Positions 51,253-60,134 of a DNA stretch of 64,000 bases are shown here, piece after piece. The DNA comes from Ruegeria denitrificans (lineage in GTDB: Bacteria > Pseudomonadota > Alphaproteobacteria > Rhodobacterales > Rhodobacteraceae). Within the stretch, counting starts at the first letter, position 1. Each line of letters begins with the position of its first letter. The notes beneath the pieces were generated by a model that was not told where the DNA came from, did not search any database, and saw only the letters and a program-made list of their open reading frames with translations. Location: the NCBI RefSeq assembly GCF_001458295.1, contig NZ_CYUD01000005.1, positions 186,001-250,000 on the forward strand, read 5' to 3'. The translations under genes were made by a program, and so were the position numbers.

Positions 51253-51441
51253 ATGACCAAATTTATGAAGAAGTTTACCAAAGAAGAAAGCGGTGCGGCG
51301 ATTGTTGAATATGGCCTCGCGCTTTTGGTCGTAGCCTCAATTGCTGTTGGCGCGTTCAGTTTCTTGGGTACGACAACAGCGGCCAACGTGCAAGGCGCTT
51401 GCGGCGCTGTGATGGCAGCGGGCGCCACCAACCCCTGCTGA
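51253..51441 (+). CDS. flp: Flp-type pilin
   Basis: The 62-residue prepilin has a basic leader (MTKFMKKFTKEESG) cut before AAIVEYGLALLVVASIAVGA, with the conserved Glu and Tyr at +5/+6. It is the major subunit of Tad pili, used for adhesion and biofilm. Two Cys in the short tail (QGACGAV, NPC) could form a disulfide. A hairpin separates it from cpaB. Confidence 0.93.
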   Translation: MTKFMKKFTKEESGAAIVEYGLALLVVASIAVGAFSFLGTTTAANVQGACGAVMAAGATNPC

Positions 51442-51477
51442 GCCATCAGCAATCTGCAATTTGCAAACCACAACAGA

Positions 51478-51513
51478 ATTCTGCGCCGCCGCATTGATGT
51501 ATCGGCGCAGAAT
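51478..51513 (+). promoter_or_regulatory. Hairpin between flp and cpaB
   Basis: ATTCTGCGCCG pairs perfectly with CGGCGCAGAAT around a 14-base loop, 37 bp after the flp stop. There is no T run. It may protect or partly terminate the pilin transcript so that pilin exceeds assembly proteins. Confidence 0.55.
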
Positions 51514-51585
51514 ACACCGCCGGGATTTTCGAAGACAAAATTACCGATGTTTCGAATTTTTTGAGCGTAACTTTTGGAGACAGAG

Positions 51586-52545
51586 ATGCGTATCAGACCA
51601 ATCATTACCACGTTTTTCGGAATCGCGATTGCTGCTGGTTCTGTGTTCCTGGCCAAAGACCACATTCAATTGAAGACTACTGCGGTCGAAACGACAACTC
51701 AGGCTGATCTGGTTGAGATTTACATCGCCAGCTCTGAAATTGCTTTTGGTCAGCCGATTGAAAGGCATCATGTTTCAACTCATCTGTGGCCGCGCGAAGC
51801 TATGCCGCCTGGGGTTTTCACCGATATCAGTGTCCTTGTTCCTGACAACCGGCGTCAATTGCGCCGCGCCAAAGGACGGTTTTATCCCGGCGAAGTAATG
51901 ATTCTTTCGAAGGTTTCAAATTTTGGTGAAAAGGTCACACTAGTCCAAAAGCTTGGCGAAAACACGCGCGCAATGGCGATCAAAGTTGATGCGGTCACTG
52001 CGGTTGGTGGCTTTGTTACCCCGGGTGATTGGGTGGATATTGTTTTGACCCAAGGCGCGAGTTTGGAATTAAGCGCCGTGACGATTTTGCAGAAAATTCG
52101 TGTGATTGGCGTCGATCAACAGTCTGAGGAATTGACAGATCAACCCGAGGTGGCGCGTACGATTACGGTGGAGGTGACGCCGGAACAAGGCCAACGCCTT
52201 GCCCTGGCTCAAAGAGCTGGAACGCTGAGCCTGACGCTCAGAACACTGGACGGTGTCGAGGATGCACCGATGGAAATGGTCCGCTTGCGCGATTTGCTAC
52301 AGGAAGAGGGTCCGGTGGAAAACGTCGAAGCCCAACCCACTGTCCGTCTGAACCGTGGCACAGAGTCCGAAGTTGTGACTTTTGAAAGAAAACGCAGAAA
52401 GGCCAATGAAGGCACAGATGCTGCACCAACTCCAGAGGTGGAATCAGGTAACCAGACAGGCGCTGAACTTGCCCCTGCGGTGGTATCTCCTGACGCGAAG
52501 CCTGGGGTTCAGCCGATCGAAATTAGCCAAAGCGCCGGACAGTGA
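51586..52545 (+). CDS. cpaB: CpaB/RcpC pilus assembly protein
   Basis: The protein of about 319 residues has an N-terminal membrane anchor (PIITTFFGIAIAAGSVFLA) and the SAF domain (VEIYIASSEIAFGQPIERHH), then a CpaB core (RAMAIKVDAVTAVGGFVTPGD, VDIVLTQ). CpaB is a periplasmic part of the Tad secretion channel, normally next to the secretin gene, which is absent here. The ATG at 51586 is preferred over TTG at 51574 because GGAG precedes it. Confidence 0.9.
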   Translation: MRIRPIITTFFGIAIAAGSVFLAKDHIQLKTTAVETTTQADLVEIYIASSEIAFGQPIERHHVSTHLWPREAMPPGVFTDISVLVPDNRRQLRRAKGRFYPGEVMILSKVSNFGEKVTLVQKLGENTRAMAIKVDAVTAVGGFVTPGDWVDIVLTQGASLELSAVTILQKIRVIGVDQQSEELTDQPEVARTITVEVTPEQGQRLALAQRAGTLSLTLRTLDGVEDAPMEMVRLRDLLQEEGPVENVEAQPTVRLNRGTESEVVTFERKRRKANEGTDAAPTPEVESGNQTGAELAPAVVSPDAKPGVQPIEISQSAGQ

Positions 52546-52554
52546 GTCAGAGCC

Positions 52555-54093
52555 ATGCGTTTGGAATCCGTCATATCTCACTTTGCGAAGGATGAACGCG
52601 GCACCGTCGCGATCCTCTGGGGCACTGCTCTAATAGCGTTTCTTGGCTTCTTTGCGATCACGCTGGATGTTGGGCGACTGAATTCGACCCATGCTGAACT
52701 TCAATCTTTTGCCGACAACGTTGCCCTTGCCGCTGCCGGAGAATTGGACGGGCAGCCCGATGCGATCACCCGGGCGGCGAATGCCGCGGCCAATCTGATC
52801 AGCGACAGCCAGACATTTGCCAATGGACCCACCGCGCTTTCGGGTGTGTCGGATTATACTCTTACTTTTCATTCTGCTCTTCCAGTGTCGGATCTTACTC
52901 CTTTGGGTGCGGACCTAACCACTGATCCCCGCGAGGCTAAGTTTGCGCATGTTGTGTTGACACCAAAATCAGTCAGTATGAACCTGGCGTCAGCTCTTGA
53001 CAAAATGCTTGGTGGAAGCGGTTTTGCAGGGGTCAACATTTCTCCCGAGGCGGTTGCCGGATACTCGAAAGCGGCCTGTGACATTTCACCCTTGATGTTC
53101 TGCTTGCCGCCAAACTGGGAAACGACGTTGAACGTTGGCGATCAGATGCTGTTGCGTAGCGGTGGCAATGGCACCGCCTGGGGGCCCGGTAACTTTGGCT
53201 TCATTGATCTGGACCATTTCCATGATACGTCAGGTGTCTGTGCGGACGAGGGCGGCAACAAACTGGCCTGTCTGATTGCGGCGCAGGATCAGATTACCCA
53301 ATGCGCCCTGACCAACGGTTTGGACACCGAGCCGGGGCAGAAGGTTGGTATCACCAACGCAGCGTTCAACGTGCGTTTTGACATCTACCGCAGCGTGCTC
53401 AACGGCGAGAAAAACAACGTTGATTTTGCGCCCGCACCTAACGTTATCAAGGGAATTCAGAAAAAGGGTGGCGGATCTTGTATCCAGGGCAACGAAGAGG
53501 CCACAATTGATACGGCGGCTCTTGGCCGTGACCTGTGTCTGACGGCGGGAACATGCGGCGGCAACAACCGGTTTGGCGATGGCGTTTGGGATCGCCAGGG
53601 CTATCTGGATCAGAATCATGACCTGGCCGATAATGTCGCGGACGGAGTTGGCAGCGCCGACCATCTGCCTATTTTAACCGGGTCGGATACTGTTTTCGCG
53701 AACACACGGTACGGCATGTACCTGCGTGAGATCGCGTACGGAAACTCCGGTGCTACTACCAATCCCGATACGCCGAATATTCTGGATTCGAGTCTTTCCG
53801 AAACCGGTCGCCCAATGTGTTCAAGCCACATGTCGACTGATCCGGCGCGGCGCGTTGTGATCGCGGCGGGTGTCGATTGTGTGCAAAACCCTGTTTCTGG
53901 CAGAACCTCGGGCGTGCCGGTCACAAAATTCGTCGCGGTATTCCTGACCGAACCCGTGGGTGACGATGGTGGCTCGCCGCCCAGCTTTGACATCCATGGT
54001 GAGATTGTCGGCTTCCCTGATGTCTCGGGCGTTGGCAGCGGCGGTAACGGGTTCGGCGGTATCTTCCGCGACATCGTGCAGCTGTATCGGTGA
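52555..54093 (+). CDS. TadG-like pilus protein (large TadE/G family)
   Basis: The 512-residue protein starts with a prepilin-like segment (FAKDERGTVAILWGTALIAF, then DVGRLNSTHAELQSFADNVALAAAGELD), as in Tad-like TadG proteins with a TadE/Flp N-terminus, followed by a long periplasmic region with several Cys. It is a minor pilin or assembly factor. It replaces the usual secretin position after cpaB. Confidence 0.82.
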   Translation: MRLESVISHFAKDERGTVAILWGTALIAFLGFFAITLDVGRLNSTHAELQSFADNVALAAAGELDGQPDAITRAANAAANLISDSQTFANGPTALSGVSDYTLTFHSALPVSDLTPLGADLTTDPREAKFAHVVLTPKSVSMNLASALDKMLGGSGFAGVNISPEAVAGYSKAACDISPLMFCLPPNWETTLNVGDQMLLRSGGNGTAWGPGNFGFIDLDHFHDTSGVCADEGGNKLACLIAAQDQITQCALTNGLDTEPGQKVGITNAAFNVRFDIYRSVLNGEKNNVDFAPAPNVIKGIQKKGGGSCIQGNEEATIDTAALGRDLCLTAGTCGGNNRFGDGVWDRQGYLDQNHDLADNVADGVGSADHLPILTGSDTVFANTRYGMYLREIAYGNSGATTNPDTPNILDSSLSETGRPMCSSHMSTDPARRVVIAAGVDCVQNPVSGRTSGVPVTKFVAVFLTEPVGDDGGSPPSFDIHGEIVGFPDVSGVGSGGNGFGGIFRDIVQLYR

Positions 54094-54107
54094 GGGGGCG
54101 TAGGGTG

Positions 54108-54605
54108 ATGAAAAAACATCTGGCTTCGCCACTCAAACGTTTTGCTCGGGATGACGAAGGCGCAATCTTGGTGGAATTTGGCCTTGTCATGCCCGTCATG
54201 CTGTTGCTTTTGGCCGTGACCCTGGAATCTGCGCGTCTGATGTGGTCATACCAGTCCGTCATAGCAGGTGTTCGGGATGCCAGCCGCTATATGTCCCGCG
54301 TCACGCCATCGGATATCTGTTCCTCTGGCGGGACGGTCACCGGACTTACGACAACGCTGAAGGGCATTGTCGAAGAAGATAAGAATACCAACAGCTTGTT
54401 CCCGCCCAGCATTACCATCAATTCGGTGACACCCAGCCTGTCCTGTGTGACGGGAACCTATCGGCTCAGCCCGGCACCCGTTGGAACGGTCAGTGCAAAT
54501 ATTACCATTCAGTTTCCGATGGGTGGGCTGCTGGCGCTGTTCGGCAATGGCATATCCTCTGTGACAACCAACGTTTCAGATACATCGCGGATATTTGGGC
54601 AATGA
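54108..54605 (+). CDS. TadE-like minor pseudopilin 1
   Basis: The protein of about 165 residues has an N-terminal basic leader and DDEGAILVEFGLVMPVMLLL, the Glu-containing prepilin-like segment of the TadE family, then a small periplasmic domain with two Cys (DICSSG, LSCVTG). The ATG at 54108 follows a GTAGGG site. It overlaps the next gene by 4 bp (ATGA). Confidence 0.85.
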   Translation: MKKHLASPLKRFARDDEGAILVEFGLVMPVMLLLLAVTLESARLMWSYQSVIAGVRDASRYMSRVTPSDICSSGGTVTGLTTTLKGIVEEDKNTNSLFPPSITINSVTPSLSCVTGTYRLSPAPVGTVSANITIQFPMGGLLALFGNGISSVTTNVSDTSRIFGQ

Positions 54606-55261
54606 ATATCCTGATGCATATCCGCGCGCAACTGACCCGTAAGGGGAGGGGTTTCCTGTGCGATCAAACTGGCGGCGTTCTTGTCGAGTTCGCCGTGGTT
54701 GTTTCCCTGTTTTTGTTTTTGTTCCTGTCATTGTTGGATTTTGGACGGCTGTCTTACAGTGTTGTAAGCGCACAAAAAGCGGCACAGCTCGCGGCGCGCA
54801 TCGCTGTCGTCCGCCCACCTGCATGTAACTATGGAGCAGGTGTATTTCCCGATACCCACAATCGCGGCCCATCATCTTTGGCTCCTCGATTTGGCACGTC
54901 CTGCAGCGCAGGGACAGGAGTTTGCATAGACCCGAATTTGACCCCCTGTTCGGGTGCGGCGACCAATACGACGGCAGCCGAAATCTGGGGCCGCGTCAGC
55001 CCGCTTTTGCCGCCGGACGCAACAATAGACAACCTGCGGTTTCACTATGATTTCAACGACAACTTAGGTTTCTTGGGCGGCCCCTTCACCCCCATGGTCA
55101 CCGTCGAATTGGATTTGGCAGATTTTAATTTTGTTTCACCGCTGGCCGCGCTGGCAAACGCCGCGGGCGCGACGAACAGCACACTTCCCCAGGCGGTTGG
55201 TTACTCGAATTTCAGCGTTTCGTTGCCTGCCGAGGACCTAGCATTAGGAGAGTCAGGATAA
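54602..55261 (+). CDS. TadE-like minor pseudopilin 2
   Basis: The 219-residue protein has a hydrophobic N-terminal pilin-like segment (TGGVLVEFAVVVSLFLFLFL) and a periplasmic domain with Cys pairs (ACNYG, SCSAGTGVC, TPCSG). It is a second TadE-family member directly after the first, and presumably the two form a heteromeric minor pilin. Its stop overlaps the cpaE start (TAATG). Confidence 0.84.
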   Translation: MNILMHIRAQLTRKGRGFLCDQTGGVLVEFAVVVSLFLFLFLSLLDFGRLSYSVVSAQKAAQLAARIAVVRPPACNYGAGVFPDTHNRGPSSLAPRFGTSCSAGTGVCIDPNLTPCSGAATNTTAAEIWGRVSPLLPPDATIDNLRFHYDFNDNLGFLGGPFTPMVTVELDLADFNFVSPLAALANAAGATNSTLPQAVGYSNFSVSLPAEDLALGESG

Positions 55262-56487
55262 TGAACAAGAGCGTTTCGAATTTTAAGTCGCACGCAGTGA
55301 TGCTTGTTTCCGATAACGAAGCTATCACGCAGATGGTCAGCGAGGTATTCCCGGCTGAAAGGAACAACACGGTCACTGAGAATGGGACTTCGTTCCAGGC
55401 ATTGAACGGCACCGCTCTGGAACTTGCTTTCAAGCATGATCTGGTGATTTTTGAGATTGATCCGGATGACGCGAGTGAAGTGCAGGCGATCAAAGAGGTT
55501 CTGGGCCACCGCAAAGACGACACCGTGTTTGTGGCGTTGACCCAGAATGATGTCTCAATCACCAAGGCGCGCGCGCTTTTGAAGATTGGTGTCGACGAAG
55601 TTCTACCGCTGTCGATTGATCAAGAAAGCTTGCAAGCCGCAGTCAGCGAGAAAATCACTGCCCGCGCAGTCCCGCAGACTCAGTTTCACGAAGGCGGGCG
55701 GGCACTAGGCAAAGTGATCCCGGTTGCAAAAACGCGCGGTGGGGCGGGCGCGTCTACTGTCGCGGTCAATCTTGCCTGTGCACTTGTTGGCGGAAAGGGA
55801 TCCATGTTCCGCAAAGTTGCAAAGAGCCGAGTCGCCCTTTTGGATCTGGATATTCAATTCGGAAACTCGAACGTTTTTCTTGATATCGAGGACAACGGCG
55901 GCTTCCTGCAACTGATTGAGAACGCAGAATTACCTGATGATCATTTTTTGTCGTCAATCCTGCAGCAGCACGACCTGGGCTTGGATGTTCTGTGCGCGCC
56001 TTCACCGATGGTTCCGTTACAGTCGCTACGTTCGGATTTGATCGAGGGAATGCTGGACCTGCTGCAACGGCGTTATGATTACATCGTGATTGATCTTCCC
56101 TGTGCCATTGTTGATTGGGTCGAACCCATATTCAAGCGTGCAGCTCAGCTTGCTTTGGTCACGGATACTACCGTGCCCTGCGTGCGCCAAGCTAGGCGAC
56201 TGATCGATTTTTACCGCGAGGCAAACGTTGGCTTGCCGGTTGAGGTTATCGTCAACCGCGAGCGCAACTCATTAATCCGGCCACCGCATGTTCGTGAAGC
56301 CGAGAAGGTTTTGGATACAAAGTTTAAACATTGGATTCCGGACAACCCGAAAGTCGCCCGGAACGCAGTGGATCTGGGGCGTCCGGTCACGGACATGAAA
56401 CCGCAATCTGATCTTGGAAAAGCCTTGAAGAAGTTGGCTGCTGATTTGTCGGCCGAAGAACAGACTGCGGCAACAAAGAATATATAA
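55261..56487 (+). CDS. cpaE: CpaE/TadZ, pilus-localising ATPase
   Basis: The 408-residue protein has an N-terminal receiver-like domain (about 10-130) and a ParA/MinD-type ATPase domain with deviant Walker A TRGGAGASTVA (from about residue 158), ALLDLDIQFGN and YIVIDLPCAI. TadZ marks the pole and recruits the Tad machine. It lacks a strict phosphoacceptor context in the receiver-like part, as is usual in this family. Confidence 0.91.
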   Translation: MNKSVSNFKSHAVMLVSDNEAITQMVSEVFPAERNNTVTENGTSFQALNGTALELAFKHDLVIFEIDPDDASEVQAIKEVLGHRKDDTVFVALTQNDVSITKARALLKIGVDEVLPLSIDQESLQAAVSEKITARAVPQTQFHEGGRALGKVIPVAKTRGGAGASTVAVNLACALVGGKGSMFRKVAKSRVALLDLDIQFGNSNVFLDIEDNGGFLQLIENAELPDDHFLSSILQQHDLGLDVLCAPSPMVPLQSLRSDLIEGMLDLLQRRYDYIVIDLPCAIVDWVEPIFKRAAQLALVTDTTVPCVRQARRLIDFYREANVGLPVEVIVNRERNSLIRPPHVREAEKVLDTKFKHWIPDNPKVARNAVDLGRPVTDMKPQSDLGKALKKLAADLSAEEQTAATKNI

Positions 56488-56499
56488 AGGGAGATTACC

Positions 56500-57891
56500 G
56501 TGTTCAACGAATTCAGATCACGCAAAGCTGCTTCTAAATCGAATGTGCTGACGCTGGAACGGCCAATCGAAACGCCTCCGAAGGCTCAAGTATCTCCTGA
56601 ACCTATTGATACCGACCTGCAAGCGCATCTTGAGCTGAAAAGCCGCCTGCACGGTGAGCTTCTGGACCGGCTGAACCTGTCTGTTATCGACAAGGTCGAA
56701 CGTTCAGAGCTCAAGCGCCAGATTGCGGCTTTGGTTACCAGTCTGATCGAAGCGGAACGTCTGCATATGCGATCAGAAGCCTTTTCAGCGCTGATTGACG
56801 AATTGATCCACGAAGTGATGGGGTTGGGACCGTTAGAGCCGCTGCTGGAAGACCCAACAATCAACGATATTCTGGTGAACTCTTATGACCAGGTATACGT
56901 CGAACGTTTTGGCCTGCTTGAGGAATCGACTGTACGTTTCCGCGACGAACGCCATCTGCTGCGGATCATCGACAAGATCGTCAGCAAGGTTGGCCGTCGT
57001 ATCGACGAATCCCAACCATGGGTCGACGCCCGCCTTGAAGATGGCAGCCGTGTGAATGCAATCATCCGGCCATGCTCGGTCGATGGGCCGGCCCTGTCGA
57101 TCCGGAAGTTTTCCCGGAACCCGCTGACAATCAAAAAGTTAGTCGATCAGCAAAGTATGAATGATCAGGCTGCCAAGCTTCTTGAAGCGCTGGTTGAGGC
57201 GCGGTTGAACATCCTGATCTCGGGCGGTACCGGGTCAGGAAAAACAACCATGCTGAATGCGGTGTCGTCTTATATCGATGGCAGACAGCGCATTGTGACA
57301 ATCGAAGATGCGGCCGAACTGCAACTGCAGCAAAGCCATGTTGTTCGTTTGGAAACCCGTCCACCGAACGCCGAAGGTCATGGAGTCATCACGCAACGTG
57401 ATCTGGTCCGCAATGCTCTGAGGATGCGCCCCGACCGCATTATCGTGGGTGAGGTCCGAGGGTCAGAGTGTTTTGACATGCTTCAGGCGATGAACACTGG
57501 GCACGATGGGTCGATGACAACCGTTCACGCGAACTCGAGCCGCGATGCGCTGAGCCGGGTTGAACAGATGGTCACGATGCTGGGCTCGGATCTGCCCGTC
57601 AGAACCATACGGTCGCAAATCGCGTCAGCCATTCAGATTGTGCTCCAGCTTAGCCGTCTCAGCGATGGCACCCGCCGGGTCGTCAGCATCTCGGAAGTGA
57701 CCGGCATGGAAGACGACACAATCACCATGCAGGACATTTTTGTCTTCAAGCGTCGCGGCAAGTCTGAGACCGGCGAAGTTCTGGGAGAGTTCCTGCCCAC
57801 CGGCATTCGGCCGAAATGCTTCGACCAACTGGTCGCTGCCGGAGTGGATGTAGATAACAGAATGTTTATTCATGGGGCGACGTCGTCATGA
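56500..57891 (+). CDS. cpaF: CpaF/TadA, Tad pilus motor ATPase
   Basis: The 463-residue hexameric secretion ATPase has Walker [12 protein letters not shown] (about 241-250), the Walker B/Asp-box region [11 protein letters not shown] and [17 protein letters not shown]. It powers pilus extension and retraction. It starts with GTG after GGGAGA. It overlaps tadB by 4 bp. Confidence 0.95.
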   Translation: MFNEFRSRKAASKSNVLTLERPIETPPKAQVSPEPIDTDLQAHLELKSRLHGELLDRLNLSVIDKVERSELKRQIAALVTSLIEAERLHMRSEAFSALIDELIHEVMGLGPLEPLLEDPTINDILVNSYDQVYVERFGLLEESTVRFRDERHLLRIIDKIVSKVGRRIDESQPWVDARLEDGSRVNAIIRPCSVDGPALSIRKFSRNPLTIKKLVDQQSMNDQAAKLLEALVEARLNILISGGTGSGKTTMLNAVSSYIDGRQRIVTIEDAAELQLQQSHVVRLETRPPNAEGHGVITQRDLVRNALRMRPDRIIVGEVRGSECFDMLQAMNTGHDGSMTTVHANSSRDALSRVEQMVTMLGSDLPVRTIRSQIASAIQIVLQLSRLSDGTRRVVSISEVTGMEDDTITMQDIFVFKRRGKSETGEVLGEFLPTGIRPKCFDQLVAAGVDVDNRMFIHGATSS

Positions 57892-58856
57892 TTGATCTGC
57901 AGCCAAACACGATCAGCATACTGATCTACGTATCCATCTTCCTTGGCATATTGCTGATGTATGAAGGCGTGCAGCAGCTTCTTGCGCGCAAAGAAACCCA
58001 CAGCGAGGCCAGAAACCGGCGGATGAAGATGATCCAGGGTGGAGCATCGACCGATCAGGTTCTGCAATTGCTGCGGGACCCGTCGATGTTGGCAATAGGT
58101 GAAAACCCTGGAATGGTCGCCCGATTTCGTCGTCTGTGTGTGCATGCCGGGGTGACGATCAATCCGATCTGGATTGTTTTACTTGCAATGATGCTGGGCG
58201 TTGCGCTGTTTACTATTGTCTCGGCTTACCTGCCCCCCGAACTTGCTTGGATATGTAGCATCGCCGTAGCCGCCGCACTGCCATTCATAGTTTTGGTTGC
58301 AATGAAAGAAGCCAGAGCCAAAAAACTGACAAAGCAGCTGCCGGAAGCATTGGACCTGATGGCACGAGGTCTGAAAGTCGGCCATCCGGTGGCGGTAACG
58401 GTCGGCAATGTGGCGACCGATCTGCCAGACCCAATCGGCACAGAATTTGGCCTTATTCAGGATCAGATCAACTATGGCGATGACGTCGCAACGGCCTTTC
58501 AGGATTTTTCTAAGCGGGTAGGAACCGAGGATGCGAACTACCTTGCCGTAAGTATCGGTATTCAGCATGGGACCGGTGGCAACCTAGCGCGGATTCTGAA
58601 CATTCTATCTCAGGTCATCAGAGATCGTCAGACGATGAAGAAGAAAATTAAGGCTATTTCTGCCGAAGGCCGTCTAAGCGGCCTTATTCTGACGTTTCTG
58701 CCGTTGTTAATATACGGCTCAATCGAATTGTCGACACCAACATTCTACGGCGACGTCCGGAGTGACCCTCTGTACCCCTATTTTGTGGGCGTGATCATTA
58801 GCTTGATAATCGCCCAGGGGGTGATTTTGCAACGGTTGGTCAAGTTCAAGTTCTAA
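57888..58856 (+). CDS. tadB: TadB inner-membrane platform protein
   Basis: The 322-residue type II secretion F-domain protein has four membrane segments and the family pattern PEALDLMARGLKVGHPVAVT, DEVxx-like YGDDVATAF and a following LAVSIGIQHGTGGNLARIL. It forms the membrane platform with TadC. GSGNLA-type residues are conserved. It overlaps cpaF and precedes tadC by 14 bp. Confidence 0.91.
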   Translation: MIDLQPNTISILIYVSIFLGILLMYEGVQQLLARKETHSEARNRRMKMIQGGASTDQVLQLLRDPSMLAIGENPGMVARFRRLCVHAGVTINPIWIVLLAMMLGVALFTIVSAYLPPELAWICSIAVAAALPFIVLVAMKEARAKKLTKQLPEALDLMARGLKVGHPVAVTVGNVATDLPDPIGTEFGLIQDQINYGDDVATAFQDFSKRVGTEDANYLAVSIGIQHGTGGNLARILNILSQVIRDRQTMKKKIKAISAEGRLSGLILTFLPLLIYGSIELSTPTFYGDVRSDPLYPYFVGVIISLIIAQGVILQRLVKFKF

Positions 58857-58870
58857 GCAGGAGCGGTAAC

Positions 58871-59857
58871 ATGGATTTCATTCAAGAATTTCTGGACGGC
58901 CAAGATCTGCCCCTGCAATATCTGCTGCTGGCTGGTATTGCTGTTAGCGTTTTCTTTGTGGTTCTGGGCGTCTCGGGCATGGCAGCAAGTGACGACACGG
59001 CGGTACGCCGAATGCGTGTTGGAACGATTTCTTCTGGCCATGGTGCGGATTTCGACCTCATCCAAGGGGACAATAGCGATCCGCATGGACTTCTTAAGGC
59101 GTTTGTTCCTTCATCTCAGCGTGAGCGCTCCAAAGTTGGGAGGTTATTGAAACAGGCAGGTATTCAGCGCAAGAACGCCATCCGGAGTTTCTATCTATTC
59201 CGCGTTGTTATGGGGTTCGTGTTGCCGGCTGCATTTGTGCTGGCTTTGGCATTGCCGAGTGAAACGCAGGATCAGTTACGTATTGCCGGTTTTTTGCAGA
59301 ATATCACATGGCTGAATGCCTTGCAGATTGTGACCGCGCTGATGGTGGTTGGGTTTTACGGCCCGTCACTCTGGCTACGGTATCGGATCAAGAAACGCCG
59401 CCAGGCTATTGAACACAGCCTTCCGAATGCATTGGACTTGCTGCAGGTTGCGATTGAGGCCGGGTTAGGTTTCGATGCGGCCATGGTGCGTGTTTCCCAT
59501 GAAATGGCACGTGCGGCGCCGGAAATCTCGCAAGAGTTCACAATCCTCCAGTTGGAGCTGCAAGCGGGCAAGGAACGTCAGGCAGCCTTTATGGATATGG
59601 CCGCCCGTGTCGGAATTGACGAAGTGAATTCGTTTGCGAATGCGTTTTTGCAATCCAATCAATACGGGACAAGTATCTCGACGTCTTTGCGCCGCTTTGC
59701 GACTGACATGCGTATAGATCGTGAATTGCGTGCGCAGGAAAAGGCCAACCGCCTTCCGGTTCAGATGTCCGCCGTGATGGCCATGTTCATGATGCCCGTT
59801 CTGTTGATGATCTGCTTGGCTCCGATGGTGATCCGTTGGATCAACATGTTTGGGTAA
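58871..59857 (+). CDS. tadC: TadC inner-membrane platform protein
   Basis: The 328-residue F-domain protein is homologous to TadB: HSLPNALDLLQVAIEAGLGF, ISQEFTILQLELQAGKERQAA, NAFLQSNQYGTSIS and two C-terminal membrane spans. It completes the platform. No tadD or further pilus gene follows within the window. The 277 bp to the next gene holds nothing evident. Confidence 0.91.
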   Translation: MDFIQEFLDGQDLPLQYLLLAGIAVSVFFVVLGVSGMAASDDTAVRRMRVGTISSGHGADFDLIQGDNSDPHGLLKAFVPSSQRERSKVGRLLKQAGIQRKNAIRSFYLFRVVMGFVLPAAFVLALALPSETQDQLRIAGFLQNITWLNALQIVTALMVVGFYGPSLWLRYRIKKRRQAIEHSLPNALDLLQVAIEAGLGFDAAMVRVSHEMARAAPEISQEFTILQLELQAGKERQAAFMDMAARVGIDEVNSFANAFLQSNQYGTSISTSLRRFATDMRIDRELRAQEKANRLPVQMSAVMAMFMMPVLLMICLAPMVIRWINMFG

Positions 59858-60134
59858 GTTCCAAACACAGTCAGCCTTGGGTCCAAACACTCGAAATCCA
59901 TAGCAGCCATGCATGGCGGCGATTACACCAAGGGATGCCGGCCTACTGAGATATGGACGGCGGATCAGAGCGTCTCTGGCTATGGAGACCGGCTTGCATT
60001 CCATGTGAATATCTTTGATCACCTTGTCCTAAAGAACTGTTGACTGGTTCTCAGCAACTCACTTGCGCATATATGGCGGATGATTTTCCTTGGTCGCGTG
60101 GGTCATTCAACTGACCTTGCAAAGTGAGGTATGG

